Both the position numbers and the translations under genes were made by a program. A stretch of DNA of 64,000 nucleotides from Anaerobutyricum hallii (GTDB lineage: Bacteria > Bacillota > Clostridia > Lachnospirales > Lachnospiraceae): contig NZ_LT907978.1 in the NCBI RefSeq assembly GCF_900209925.1, positions 2,513,001-2,577,000 on the forward strand, in the 5' to 3' direction. This document shows positions 52,082 through 62,072 of this stretch, in pieces. The notes beneath the pieces were generated by a model. It saw only the letters and a program-made list of their open reading frames with translations. It ran no database searches and was not told the origin of the DNA. Positions within the stretch are counted from its first letter, which is position 1. Each line of letters starts with the position of its first letter.

Positions 52082-53062
52082 CTACTGCACTCCTGCTTCT
52101 CGGAAAAGAGCGTTCACGATCGTACGGTATTCCGCAACTGTCTTTGCCTTCTTTATCTTCTTTCCATACTTCTCACATTCCGGGAAAAGTGGAATCATAT
52201 AAGACCATACTTCTTTTAATTTAAACAAAACATTTCTTCCGCCAGACATAATATATTCATATCCATAGCACAACTCATCCAGAAATGCCTTCCATCTGGC
52301 ATAATCTATGTCTTCTTTTGAAAATTCTAAGCTTTTGTCTCCTGCACAGTCAAAACTTTCTGTAAGCTGAGGATTCGCGATCATTCCCCGGCCGACCATC
52401 ACAGCCGACAGTTTAGGAAATCGCTTTGTTACTTCCTGTATATCCTGCGCACAAAATATATCTCCGTTATAACAGACTGGATGTATACTTTGTGAAAAAC
52501 CTTCTGCAAAAGCCTCGTAGTTTACCGGATTCTTATAGTAATCTTCTCTTACCCTTGCATGAATGATCACTTCCGAAACCGGAAACTGATTATACAGAGA
52601 GATCAAGTCTTTTATTTCTTCTGGCTTCTCCATGCCAAGTCTTGTCTTTACAGAAACAGCTAGGTTCACTCCCGAAAAAACTTCATCAAAAAAAGCTTTC
52701 ATCCCATCAAGATCTGACAAAAAACCACTTCCCTTTTTCTTAGAAACAACCGTTCCGGATGGACATCCCAGATTAAGGTTCACTTCCTTATACCCAAGCT
52801 CTCCCATCATCTGTGCCACTTTTATAAAATCTTCTGACTTATTCGTAAGAATCTGCGGCACAACTACGATATCCTGATTATGTTCTGGCAAAATGTCATT
52901 CTTCTCTCTGGTATTTAAGCCTTTTTTCGGTTTTGGGGTCACAAACGGAGTAAAATATTTATCTACTCCATGAAAAAACTTATGATGTGCATTACGATAA
53001 ATATACCCGGTAATCCCTTCAAGAGGTGCAGCGTAACACTGCACCTTATGTTTGTTTTCCAC
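52082..53062 (-). CDS. dus: tRNA-dihydrouridine synthase
   Basis: This 326-residue flavin (FMN) enzyme reduces uridine in tRNA D-loops. Visible are APLEGITG near the N-terminus, NLGCPSGTVVSKKKGSGFL with the catalytic Cys near residue 99, VKTRLG and MVGRGMIANPQL. The GTG start shares its last base with the pepD stop, so translation is coupled. It belongs to the pepD-dus operon. Confidence 0.92.
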   Translation of the reverse strand: MENKHKVQCYAAPLEGITGYIYRNAHHKFFHGVDKYFTPFVTPKPKKGLNTREKNDILPEHNQDIVVVPQILTNKSEDFIKVAQMMGELGYKEVNLNLGCPSGTVVSKKKGSGFLSDLDGMKAFFDEVFSGVNLAVSVKTRLGMEKPEEIKDLISLYNQFPVSEVIIHARVREDYYKNPVNYEAFAEGFSQSIHPVCYNGDIFCAQDIQEVTKRFPKLSAVMVGRGMIANPQLTESFDCAGDKSLEFSKEDIDYARWKAFLDELCYGYEYIMSGGRNVLFKLKEVWSYMIPLFPECEKYGKKIKKAKTVAEYRTIVNALFREAGVQ

Positions 53063-54531
53063 TATTTAAGCCTCTTTAATACTTCTACAGTATATTCGTA
53101 AATTCTCTTTGTACTTGAAATGGAGAGACGTTCCTGTGGTGTATGAATGTCAAAAATGTCTGGTCCATAAGATACACAATCAAGACCCGGCATCTTCTCG
53201 GAGAATAATCCGCACTCAACACCAGCATGGATTACTTCCATTACAGGCTCTTTTTTATACATTTCACGATAAGTATCTCCCATTAAAATACGGAGCTTGG
53301 AATCTTCTACATATTCCCATGCAGGATAATCACCGGAACGGCTTACCTTTCCGCCAAGACTTTCTGTCAAACATACTAATCTATCATAAAGCTCTTCTTT
53401 CTCACTTGCTACGCTGCTTCGTACAGAAAATACAAGAGAAACGGTATCTGCTTTTGTTTCTAAAATACCAGGATTTAAAGAAGTCTGTACAAGCCCTTCC
53501 ATATCCTTACTCATCTTCTGCACACCCCAAGGGAATGTACGAAGTGCTGTGATTACTGCATTACCACAGACATCCGTCATAGGAAGCACACCGTCAACAC
53601 TTTCTGCATCCTCTTTAGAAAGCTCTAAAAATCCTTCAATAGACATGCCTGCATCTGTCTTATGGTATTCTTTTTCAATGATTCCCTGCTGTTCCTTAAG
53701 GATATCCATGAAAAGATCTTCCTGACCCGGTGCAAACATAAGGATTGCTCTTGCACTTCTTGTAATCGCATTATCTTTTAATCCACCATCTACAGATACA
53801 ACTGTAAAATCAGCCTTTTTCTTTAATTCATAAAGAACTCTTCCAAGAACAACATTCGCATTCGCTCCCTGTTTCTGAATCTCTACACCGGAATGTCCAC
53901 CTGTCACGCCACTTACGTGAATAGAAACCAGCTTACCGTTCCAACGTCTTCTCTCTGCCGGGAATTCACAATCCACTCTCATTCCTCCGGCACATCCAAC
54001 AAGAAAATGTCCCTCATTCTCAGAATCCAGATTCAGCATAAGACGAGACTTCAAAGAAGAACAATCCATTGCTACCGCACCAAGCATACCAATCTCTTCA
54101 TCTACAGTAAATACTGCTTCGATCGGTGGATGTTCCAGCGTATCATCATCAAGAATCGCCAATGCCATTGCTACCGCAATTCCATCATCTCCACCTAATG
54201 TAGTTCCTTCTGCATAAATATAGTCACCATCGATTGCTAAAGATAATCCATCCTTCTCAAAATCAATCGTACAGTCAGCTTCCTTCTCACATACCATATC
54301 CAGATGTCCCTGAATAATTACCGGCTTGGAATCCTCATATCCTTTTGAACCATTCTTTAAGATAATAATATTATTCTCCGCATCCTGATGATATGCCAAA
54401 CCTCTTTCTTTTGCAAAATTCACACAATAATCACTGATTGCTTTTGTATTCGTTGAGCCATGTGGGATATTGCAAAGCTCCTCAAAATAATAAAACACCT
54501 TTTCTGGCACTAAGTTGTCTAAAACTCTCAT
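53062..54531 (-). CDS. pepD: Aminoacyl-histidine dipeptidase (PepD, M20 family)
   Basis: This 489-residue zinc dipeptidase hydrolyses Xaa-His and other dipeptides in the cytoplasm. Metal-ligand blocks are IIQGHLDMVCEK, GTTLGGDDGIAVAMALAI, TVDEEIGMLGA (catalytic Glu) and NLDSENEGHF, with the last His in DIHTPQERLS. ATG 54531 is used: TAGGAGGA precedes it; a longer frame adds 9 residues only. Confidence 0.93.
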   Translation of the reverse strand: MRVLDNLVPEKVFYYFEELCNIPHGSTNTKAISDYCVNFAKERGLAYHQDAENNIIILKNGSKGYEDSKPVIIQGHLDMVCEKEADCTIDFEKDGLSLAIDGDYIYAEGTTLGGDDGIAVAMALAILDDDTLEHPPIEAVFTVDEEIGMLGAVAMDCSSLKSRLMLNLDSENEGHFLVGCAGGMRVDCEFPAERRRWNGKLVSIHVSGVTGGHSGVEIQKQGANANVVLGRVLYELKKKADFTVVSVDGGLKDNAITRSARAILMFAPGQEDLFMDILKEQQGIIEKEYHKTDAGMSIEGFLELSKEDAESVDGVLPMTDVCGNAVITALRTFPWGVQKMSKDMEGLVQTSLNPGILETKADTVSLVFSVRSSVASEKEELYDRLVCLTESLGGKVSRSGDYPAWEYVEDSKLRILMGDTYREMYKKEPVMEVIHAGVECGLFSEKMPGLDCVSYGPDIFDIHTPQERLSISSTKRIYEYTVEVLKRLK

Positions 54532-54764
54532 TTTTATCCTCCTATATTTACCGGACATTTTTCGCTGCTTTATGTTCTAAAAATTATCCATTCATTCCGG
54601 CATATTATTACTTATTATAACTCAAATTCTATCTTTACGCAATTTCTATCTTGTCCCAATTAGCTTTTTTGCACTTGTATTTGTAAACTTAACCCACTAT
54701 ACTAAAAATATGAACGAAATTACGACAATACAAATATTTAAGGAAATTATTGAGGAAATCATTT

Positions 54765-55538
54765 ATGGAACAAAAACAATTTTCACCTACAGATTCACAT
54801 TTTAAACATAGTTCTTTTCAACATTCCCCCAGCACCCCTGCCGCTTCATTATCACTGCAGCCGATTGCCTATATTCACTCTGATTTTTCAGAAAAATTTG
54901 GCATTCCACGCCAAAGCGGTTTAGTAAACAGCCTGCAGGCTAAAATCGTATTTACAGAACCATTTCGCAATCAGGACTGCATCCGCGGAATCGAAGAATT
55001 CTCCCATCTATGGCTTATTTGGGGGTTTTCCAAAAATCAGCGTGACAAGTGGACACCAACCGTCCGCCCGCCAAGACTCGGCGGAAATAAAAGAAAAGGA
55101 GTATTTGCCAGTCGTGCGCCTTTCCGCCCAAACCCTCTTGGACTATCCTCTGTACGCTTAGAAAAATGTATCCCCACTTCTCCGGAAGGACCACTGCTCT
55201 ATATTTCCGGTGCAGATTTATTAGACGGTACTCCAATCTACGACATCAAACCATATCTTGCTTTTACCGATTCCCATCCGGAAGCTTCCGGAAGCTTTTC
55301 CACAAAAGCTTTAGAGCACCGTCTTGTCATCCACTGTCCTGAAGGATTACTGCACCTTATCCCCATAGAAAAAAGACAGTCTCTCTTAGACTGCCTTTCC
55401 CTTGACCCACGACCTTCCTACCAGCATGATCCAGAACGAATCTACGGCATGAACTACGCAGGTTTCGATATTCACTTCAAAGTAAATCATAATGATCTCT
55501 TTGTTACAGAGATTATTCCTTCTCACGAAATACAATAA
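54765..55538 (+). CDS. trmO: tRNA (N6-threonylcarbamoyladenosine(37)-N6)-methyltransferase TrmO-like
   Basis: This 257-residue protein has the TsaA/TrmO beta-barrel domain: QPIAYIHSDFSEKFGIPRQSGL, EEFSHLWLIWGFS, KRKGVFASRAPFRPNPLGLSSVRL and ISGADLLDGTPIYDIKPYL are diagnostic. It methylates t6A37 of tRNA-Thr using S-adenosylmethionine. The extra about 25 N-terminal residues are unstructured. ATG 54765 (GAGGAA upstream) is taken over TTG 54750. Its last 26 bases overlap the convergent gtrA-type gene. Confidence 0.9.
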   Translation: MEQKQFSPTDSHFKHSSFQHSPSTPAASLSLQPIAYIHSDFSEKFGIPRQSGLVNSLQAKIVFTEPFRNQDCIRGIEEFSHLWLIWGFSKNQRDKWTPTVRPPRLGGNKRKGVFASRAPFRPNPLGLSSVRLEKCIPTSPEGPLLYISGADLLDGTPIYDIKPYLAFTDSHPEASGSFSTKALEHRLVIHCPEGLLHLIPIEKRQSLLDCLSLDPRPSYQHDPERIYGMNYAGFDIHFKVNHNDLFVTEIIPSHEIQ

Positions 55539-56028
55539 GCTTACTGATAATATAATTCAGTACAACTACGACAAACTGTGCTGCAACCTTTACTAAAATA
55601 CTGTTGAAGTGCAGTTTGTTAATAAAGATCAAAAGAATCACTTCCTCGACAACTAATGTAAACAAACGTCCGCCAAAGAAATTGATGATTTCCAAAAACA
55701 CTTCCTTTACTCCATGTCTCTCTGCATTAAATACCCATATTTTATTCGTTACATAAGCAAATAATACCGCCAGAATCCATGAAATAATATTCGCTACAAG
55801 AGGATTCATATGTAATGCCACATCACAATAACTATAAGAACCAATACTGATGACTGTAGTTAACCCTCCAAAAAATAAATATAACAATACTTCTTTATAT
55901 TTATAATAAATGCTCTCAAAAATATTCAATCCCGGAAGCGCCATAATCTTATCAAAAATATCTTTCTTTTGTATGTTCTTTTCTACTTTCTTTTCTATTT
56001 GCTTTTCTATTTGCTTTTCTTGTTCCAT
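55513..56028 (-). CDS. GtrA-family membrane protein
   Basis: This 171-residue protein has a Lys/Glu-rich cytoplasmic N-terminus (IEKQIEKKVEKN) and four membrane helices with the GtrA pattern FFGGLTTVISIGSYSYC, FAYVTNKIWVF and NYIISKLIVF. GtrA proteins are thought to move lipid-linked sugars or assist glycosyltransferases in wall glycosylation. No glycosyltransferase is adjacent. The 3' end overlaps trmO convergently. Confidence 0.88.
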   Translation of the reverse strand: MEQEKQIEKQIEKKVEKNIQKKDIFDKIMALPGLNIFESIYYKYKEVLLYLFFGGLTTVISIGSYSYCDVALHMNPLVANIISWILAVLFAYVTNKIWVFNAERHGVKEVFLEIINFFGGRLFTLVVEEVILLIFINKLHFNSILVKVAAQFVVVVLNYIISKLIVFREKE

Positions 56029-56104
56029 CTCTATTCTCCCACTATTTTTTCTAACAATACACTTGTGGAATCATAACATAAGATTTATTTTTTTTCAATA
56101 GACG

Positions 56105-56155
56105 AAAAATAACTTTCTCCCTTACAGTAAACGTAAAAGAGAAAGTTATTTTTCT
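56105..56155. terminator. Bidirectional terminator
   Basis: AAAATAACTTTCTC pairs with GAGAAAGTTATTTT, with A- and T-runs on either side. It lies downstream of the C69 peptidase gene. Confidence 0.8.
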
Positions 56156-56215
56156 GTTTTTGATAAATTTGAAAGGATACTGATCTATACTATTATATTC
56201 TACTTACTTCGTAAA

Positions 56216-58081
56216 TTATTTCTTAATAACTACTTTCTTTATAAGACTCCATTTTCCATAAACTTTTGTCTTACCATCTAATTTGTAAGCTCTTGCCTTG
56301 ATATAATAAGTCTTTTTCTTTTTCAGCTTTCTGATCGTCTTTGTAATCTTTGTGGTAGAAACTTTCTTTGTCGCTTTCTTTGTAAAGTTCATATTTGTAG
56401 AGTACATAATTTCATAACCACTTGCCTGTGCCACTTTTTTCAGATTTACTTTTGCCTTTTTGCCTTTTAAAGCTTTCGCTCTTACTTTTACACGAGCTGG
56501 TGCAGCTACCTTCTTTATCTGTGTATCCGGCTTTGTCACAGTTATACTCTCTGCCTTCTTAGCCGGTGCAGCTACCATAGATAAATCATAAGTAATATCA
56601 TCTGCACTTAAACTGGATACTTCATATGTTGTTCCATCTGCTTTACATGTCTGGATATCTGCATACAGTGCCTTGGCAAAATCCATTGTTTCATCACCAA
56701 TCGCGATACCCAGCTTTGTTGCATAATATTCTAAGTTTGCTTTGTCGTTCTTGTAAACATTAAGCATCTGTGCATTTACATTTTTCTGAAGTTCTTCCAT
56801 CTTTGTCATATATGCAGTATAGAACTGTTTTACACCTTTTCCATATGCCGTTCTATTATCCCCATCTTCACATAAGAAACCTACATTACGGAAAATCCAA
56901 TAAGCAGCACGGGAATTATAATTGTGTGCTTCCATCTTATATGCTCTTGATACATCTGTTAATAATGCTCCATAGAATGGTACAAATGTTGACATATCTG
57001 CATTACCCATACATACCCACTGTACCGTAGCAAGTTCTGCCGGCATAGATGAATCAATCTGGAAAATATGACATTCCGCTGAGGACTTCACGCCAATTAC
57101 TCGTGAAATATCTCTTCCGAAGTTCATGTTCTCATAACGATATCCAGCTAATTCATATAACTTTTCTACAGTAACATTCTTAACATTAATGAAAATATCC
57201 TGATAATCATCTGTATAAATGGCTGTGTTATCCTGTCCGTTTAACAAATACTGTCCACCACGAATTCTGTCTGCATTCCCAGCACTATATCCCTTACCTG
57301 TGTAAGATAACTTCACATTAATATCGCCCTTTCCGTCCTGTGCTGGAACATAGAATCCATTATTCTTTGCAACTTTTACAAGGTTTGGAGAAGCAATAAC
57401 ATTCTCTTTATCACTTAAATCCACATCTCCGATGACCAGACAGTTTGGAATAACTGCTGCTTTATTAGAAGGCATTTTAATTGCACAGTAATTATGACCC
57501 AATAACATTTCGAAATACCATACTTCATTCTTATCTGCTATAAAAAGTCCATTCCCTTCGCCTGCACCAATTGTATCCATTACATCAGCTAAAATCTCCA
57601 CACCTTCACGTGCTGTAGATGCCTGACAGAGAATATAATCTGTAAGATTCTCTTCTGTAATACCTGTATTCTTTACATATGGATCGTACTGTCTGATACT
57701 CCTTGCAGCAGATGCTGATGTCGTTGCAGACATTGTAACACCTTTACTGTTTGTACCGAATTCTCCAAAATATCCATCTTCATCTCCCTCATTATCACGG
57801 CAGATCGTATAACGGTACGTTGTATCGACTTTAATCGGTGCCTGAAATTCTGTCGCACCTGATTCATCTTTATATACTGCATTCTTCCCAACATGTTTGG
57901 CCTGAATTACTTTATAAACTTTGTCCTTACGGGAGGAAATATCCTCTGTTCGTCCATACATCGTTGTTCCGTCTTTTGTACAATCTTTACCTACATAATA
58001 AGATGTACATGCCTTTGCCGGTAATGCTGTAAAAAGCATCATACCTGCAATAGAAAGCATTGTTAACACTAATTTCTTCAT
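56216..58081 (-). CDS. Secreted C69-family dipeptidase with fibronectin-type tail
   Basis: This 621-residue exported Ntn-type peptidase has a signal peptide ending at PAKA, immediately followed by the would-be nucleophile Cys25 (CTSYYVGKDCT), as in the C69 / PepD-like family where the Cys becomes N-terminal. The catalytic domain runs to about 470, including YGRTEDIS, EFGTNSKGVTMSAT and GNGLFIADKNEVWYFE. The Lys-rich fibronectin-III-like tail (about 525-621, ending KWSLIKKVVIKK) resembles that of the subtilase at 50031. A role in digesting small peptides outside the cell is likely. Confidence 0.9.
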   Translation of the reverse strand: MKKLVLTMLSIAGMMLFTALPAKACTSYYVGKDCTKDGTTMYGRTEDISSRKDKVYKVIQAKHVGKNAVYKDESGATEFQAPIKVDTTYRYTICRDNEGDEDGYFGEFGTNSKGVTMSATTSASAARSIRQYDPYVKNTGITEENLTDYILCQASTAREGVEILADVMDTIGAGEGNGLFIADKNEVWYFEMLLGHNYCAIKMPSNKAAVIPNCLVIGDVDLSDKENVIASPNLVKVAKNNGFYVPAQDGKGDINVKLSYTGKGYSAGNADRIRGGQYLLNGQDNTAIYTDDYQDIFINVKNVTVEKLYELAGYRYENMNFGRDISRVIGVKSSAECHIFQIDSSMPAELATVQWVCMGNADMSTFVPFYGALLTDVSRAYKMEAHNYNSRAAYWIFRNVGFLCEDGDNRTAYGKGVKQFYTAYMTKMEELQKNVNAQMLNVYKNDKANLEYYATKLGIAIGDETMDFAKALYADIQTCKADGTTYEVSSLSADDITYDLSMVAAPAKKAESITVTKPDTQIKKVAAPARVKVRAKALKGKKAKVNLKKVAQASGYEIMYSTNMNFTKKATKKVSTTKITKTIRKLKKKKTYYIKARAYKLDGKTKVYGKWSLIKKVVIKK

Positions 58082-58277
58082 CTTTCTCTCTCCTCTACTT
58101 CAATAATATCAATACTATCCCACAAATCGTTTAAAAATGAAAATCTTCGTATGCTTCTTTGCATTTTTATGTATATTTTGTGGTCTTTTCTATGTATAAT
58201 AATACTTTATGCATAATTAGTCAATATTTTTTGCATAATTATTTACACAATCACTGTTTTGCACAGTTATAAATAAA

Positions 58278-58334
58278 CAAAAAAACAGAGAACTTAATCA
58301 ACACCTTATCTTGTTGATTAAATTCTCTGTTTCT
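58278..58334 (-). terminator. Terminator after the 453-residue membrane protein gene
   Basis: AACAGAGAA-TTAATCAAC pairs with GTTGATTAA-TTCTCTGTT, followed on the minus strand by TTTTTTTGTTT. Confidence 0.85.
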
Positions 58335-58337
58335 CTC

Positions 58338-59699
58338 TTATTCTTCTGTTACTGTATCTGTTGTTTCCTGAGAGAAATCTTCCACAGTATTCCCTTCTTC
58401 TGTCGTCTCTGTCTCATTCTTTACTGTTCCGGTATTCTTTTCATCTTCCGATGCCGCTGTTGTAGCGGAACTACTTGCTGTTGTGGCTGTCGCTGTACTT
58501 TCATCCACCGCTCTTTCCAATGTGATTTCCGATACGGATTCTCCGTCCGCCATTGGCATTTTAACGGTATCTTCTTTTATCCTCTTGCTTGTATAGCAGT
58601 AGATTCCATCCGCATCTTTTTTAAAGCCGGCCTTCTTTAATTCCTTTTCCGTACTGCTAAAAGTCAGATTACCCGGCAGCGTAATCTGCCCATCAAACAT
58701 TTCCTTACTAAAAGAAAGCTTCGTTATGATACAATTACTTACCTTCTGATTCTTATCACTCATATTTCGAATAATCACGCCAATCTTCTTTCCATCTGTA
58801 TTCGTAAGATAAGCATCTTTTTCAAGCTTTCCTCCCGGAACAAGTGTCGCATTTTCATTTCGAAGTGCCTCTAACTTCCAGCCATCCTTTGTAAAATCGG
58901 ATACCTTTCCTAATAATTTATACTCTTTATCTCCTACTTTTACAGAAGAGAACATCTTATCTGTGTTCACTACAACACCATCTTCGTTCTTTGTCTGTAA
59001 TGCCTGTTCCTCCGAAGCCTGTTCTGCCTGCTTTTTCTCCTTTTTCAAGGCAGAAATCTGCGTTTTTAGCTTCTGATTCTGTTTCTGAAGAGACTGATTC
59101 TGATAACCTAAACCGGCAATAATAAGTACAAGAACAATTCCGATTCCAGCAGCAAATACTTTCCCCATATTGCCTGACTTCTCTGTTTTATCTGATTGTT
59201 CCTCACTTCCGGCTTTTTTTGTTTTTTCTGTTGTTACTTCTTTAAAATCTACTTTCTTAACTTCCGGATGCTTCTCCTGCGTTTCTGGTGTATTCTCAGG
59301 ATCTGGTGCTGCCTTCTTATCTTGACGTCTCTTTCTCCTATGGAACATCGTTCCCTCTTCATCATCTGCACCTACAACTTCCTGTCCTACCTCTTGTACC
59401 AGCTGTTCTACTTCTTCATCACGACTTAATCTTCTTCTCCTGCCTCTTCTGTTTTGCTTAGATTCTATGTCTGACTCTGTCTTCTCTTCATTACTGTCCG
59501 AATACAATCCGTCATTATCAGAATATATACCGGAATCTCCTGCAGCATTCCTGTCATGATGAATAGCTTCCCTGTCTTCTGACATGGACTCTACATTCTC
59601 GCCTTCCTGTTCTTTCATGTAAACCTGTGTATCATCCAATTCCTTATCAGACAACATAATCCAGCTCTTCATTGTTGACTTTATTGACTTATCTTTCAT
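58338..59699 (-). CDS. Single-span membrane protein with long acidic cytoplasmic arm
   Basis: This 453-residue protein has a low-complexity charged N-terminal region (about 1-180, with an RRGRRRR basic patch), one membrane helix (about 182-203), a coiled coil (about 204-235), a small folded domain (about 240-395) and a Thr/Ser/Glu-rich tail. The outside domain contains paired elements such as KLLGKVSDFTKDGWKLEAL. No family recognised. It shares its design with the proteins at 60792-62072 and 35901-37448 (cytoplasmic arm, one helix, extracellular domain), and lies downstream of the amidase. Confidence 0.65.
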   Translation of the reverse strand: MKDKSIKSTMKSWIMLSDKELDDTQVYMKEQEGENVESMSEDREAIHHDRNAAGDSGIYSDNDGLYSDSNEEKTESDIESKQNRRGRRRRLSRDEEVEQLVQEVGQEVVGADDEEGTMFHRRKRRQDKKAAPDPENTPETQEKHPEVKKVDFKEVTTEKTKKAGSEEQSDKTEKSGNMGKVFAAGIGIVLVLIIAGLGYQNQSLQKQNQKLKTQISALKKEKKQAEQASEEQALQTKNEDGVVVNTDKMFSSVKVGDKEYKLLGKVSDFTKDGWKLEALRNENATLVPGGKLEKDAYLTNTDGKKIGVIIRNMSDKNQKVSNCIITKLSFSKEMFDGQITLPGNLTFSSTEKELKKAGFKKDADGIYCYTSKRIKEDTVKMPMADGESVSEITLERAVDESTATATTASSSATTAASEDEKNTGTVKNETETTEEGNTVEDFSQETTDTVTEE

Positions 59700-59838
59700 T
59701 CTCTCAATCCTTTCACGAATAAAATACTGCCAAAGGCTTTTCCTCTTTTGCGAAAATCGACATTATTTTTTCGTTTATTATAACACATTTATGCCACAAA
59801 AAAACAAACTTTCGTTACGAAGTTTTTCTTTTGTTTAC

Positions 59839-60789
59839 TTAATCACAGGAAATATGCATTGAAATCACGTTTTCATTGATATCCTTTGTTATCTGGTCAA
59901 ATGTTTCCATATCATAGGGCAGTTGTTTACTTTCTTCGCCATAATATGTCTTATAGCTAATCTCATTATGCTTTGCATTCCCATCAACTACATGTACAAG
60001 CTTCTCCTTATACTCTTTCAAAGGTTCCAACAGACATTTTCCATGATTCACTGTATCTTCCTGGCTTTTCTTAACCAACTGATAATACCTGGCAATCCCC
60101 GTTGCATCTGCACAGGCAAGACTTTTCAACTTCTCATCACTGCTCAGATACGCTTTATAATCACTGTTACTGTCAATAAAGGCATGTTCTACAAGAACAG
60201 TCAGCATATCATTCTCTACCCCGCCTCGGATAATTGCATAATAATCTGCAAGCACTTGGTTTGGATAGCGTTCATCCGCCTCGGAATCCCGCGTCAAAAT
60301 TCCCTGATTCGTAAGTCCAAGCTTCGTAAGTTCATTTAAAATATTACAGGAAAGCTCTTGTCCTTTTCGCGCAAGAGCATCTTTATAACCATCTTTTGCC
60401 GCAAGCACTGTACAACCATGATCATATGCCGCACATGGACCAGCCGCGTTATTATGAAGACTAATCAGTGTATCTGCTCTTTTCTCTACCGCAAACTGTA
60501 TCCTCTCCGGAAGTTCTATCTCTTCATCTCCCGTCCTTGTAAGGTAAACCTCTGTATTCTCATACGATTCAAGCTCCTGTTTCAAATATACAGCAATCTT
60601 TAAATTTAAATCCTTTTCCTCCACCTTTTCATTATCCCTTGCCGCCCCGGACTGACTGCCTCCATGTCCCGGATCAAGAACAAGCACAAGAGGCTTTTCC
60701 TTCGCCCGCACCTCTGTTTTCTCTTTAAAACAAAAAACTGTACTTATCACAAAAACTATTAAACACGTAACGATAACATACTTTCGCAT
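59839..60789 (-). CDS. N-acetylmuramoyl-L-alanine amidase (Amidase_3)
   Basis: This 316-residue exported zinc amidase cuts the bond between MurNAc and the stem peptide. Signal peptide (1-30); zinc ligands in LDPGHGGSQSG (His), VEEKDLNLKIA (Glu) and SLHNNA (His), with the catalytic Glu in VEHAFIDS. The C-terminal about 90 residues are unassigned. It begins 2 nt after the end of the zinc-ribbon gene, so the two are co-transcribed. Spore cortex or vegetative wall use cannot be told. Confidence 0.9.
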   Translation of the reverse strand: MRKYVIVTCLIVFVISTVFCFKEKTEVRAKEKPLVLVLDPGHGGSQSGAARDNEKVEEKDLNLKIAVYLKQELESYENTEVYLTRTGDEEIELPERIQFAVEKRADTLISLHNNAAGPCAAYDHGCTVLAAKDGYKDALARKGQELSCNILNELTKLGLTNQGILTRDSEADERYPNQVLADYYAIIRGGVENDMLTVLVEHAFIDSNSDYKAYLSSDEKLKSLACADATGIARYYQLVKKSQEDTVNHGKCLLEPLKEYKEKLVHVVDGNAKHNEISYKTYYGEESKQLPYDMETFDQITKDINENVISMHISCD

Positions 60790-60791
60790 TA

Positions 60792-62072
60792 TTATTTTTT
60801 CTTCCCCATATCGTCTTTCAAAAATTGCTGATATGTCCTTGGGCGATACGTTCCTCCGCTAAAAGAGCAGTAACGATACACACAATCCACAACATAATCA
60901 ATCGCATTATAATCATCCTTCATATCCGGATCCGGATATGTAAACTTCAAAATATAATTCTTCTCCCCATCATTTGCTGCAATAATATATACCCCTGTCG
61001 TCTCTGAAGAATCTACGGAAGCCCCGATCAGGGTGCGCGCCATTCCTTCGCTGTCCGTCCTTGTCGGCTGCATCTTAAAGTAAATCTTATTTACCTGAGA
61101 GGAAAATCTATCATAAAGCTGTTTCGCATTCTCTAATGCATTCCCTTCATTCTCCTCTGTATAAACAGCAAGTTCTGCTTTTTTCTCTTCGCTGCCTTCT
61201 TTATATGTAAGACTGTACGATGTCCCTGATGCATTCACCTCACTGTGATTAAACAAATACTTCGGATATCCAAAGCTAAAACTTCCATCTTCTGAGATTA
61301 CTGTATTATATGCATCCGTACTGAGGCATTCCTCCACACTCATATGCGAATTCTCTGTATCCTCAAGCATATGCTCTGCTTCCTTCTTATCTCCTGTCTT
61401 ATCTGAAGTGGTGTTATCTGTAGTTTTCTTATCTACCTCCTTCTTATCTTTACCACCCTTTGACGGAGTATTCTTCTTAGAATCAGAAACAGAAGAACTT
61501 TTATGAATACTGTCTATCAGCATCTCCGGAAATCCACATTTATAAAGCGCAAAACCTCCGGCTAAAACAATAAATAAATAAAGCAGAAACGGCATCGAAG
61601 ACTTCTTCTTTTTTTGCGATTTAGCTTCCTGTCTCTTTTTCGTCGATTCCGATGCCGCCGTTCCTGAGCTAGCATCATAACCTCGATATAACTTCTTAGC
61701 TTCACTCTCCTCCTGCTTTTTCACAAATTCTTTCCATCTGCGCTGTTCCTCTTCATACCGCCTGCGCGATTCTTCCATGATACGCTGTTCCTCACGCCGC
61801 TTACGTTCCGCCTCTTCTCTGGCATAGTTCTCCTCAAGAAGTTTTCGTTCCGCTTCTTCCTTTGCCGCCTCTTCTCTTTGTCTCTCTTCTTCTTTTTTCT
61901 TTTTCTTTATCTCTTCGTACTCTTTATCATCAATCTCTCTATAGTATGCATCTTCCGTTTCATTGTTATTCTTCTCTTTTGCAGATACATCCTCTCTCTC
62001 TACCTCTCGTCCACATCCTGAACAAAATCTTGCATCATCCGGCAAGTTGGTACCACAAAATCTGCACTTCAT
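60792..62072 (-). CDS. Zinc-ribbon, coiled-coil membrane protein
   Basis: This 426-residue protein has an N-terminal zinc ribbon (CRFCG...CSGCG, residues 3-20), a Glu/Arg/Lys-rich helix (about 45-130), one membrane helix (about 162-182), a Lys/Thr/Ser linker (about 185-235) and a C-terminal folded domain (about 245-410) with VISEDGSFSFGYPKYLFN. Topology: ribbon inside, domain outside. It is the first gene of the unit with the amidase and could link a cytoplasmic signal to wall hydrolysis. No family recognised beyond the ribbon. Confidence 0.7.
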   Translation of the reverse strand: MKCRFCGTNLPDDARFCSGCGREVEREDVSAKEKNNNETEDAYYREIDDKEYEEIKKKKKEEERQREEAAKEEAERKLLEENYAREEAERKRREEQRIMEESRRRYEEEQRRWKEFVKKQEESEAKKLYRGYDASSGTAASESTKKRQEAKSQKKKKSSMPFLLYLFIVLAGGFALYKCGFPEMLIDSIHKSSSVSDSKKNTPSKGGKDKKEVDKKTTDNTTSDKTGDKKEAEHMLEDTENSHMSVEECLSTDAYNTVISEDGSFSFGYPKYLFNHSEVNASGTSYSLTYKEGSEEKKAELAVYTEENEGNALENAKQLYDRFSSQVNKIYFKMQPTRTDSEGMARTLIGASVDSSETTGVYIIAANDGEKNYILKFTYPDPDMKDDYNAIDYVVDCVYRYCSFSGGTYRPRTYQQFLKDDMGKKK

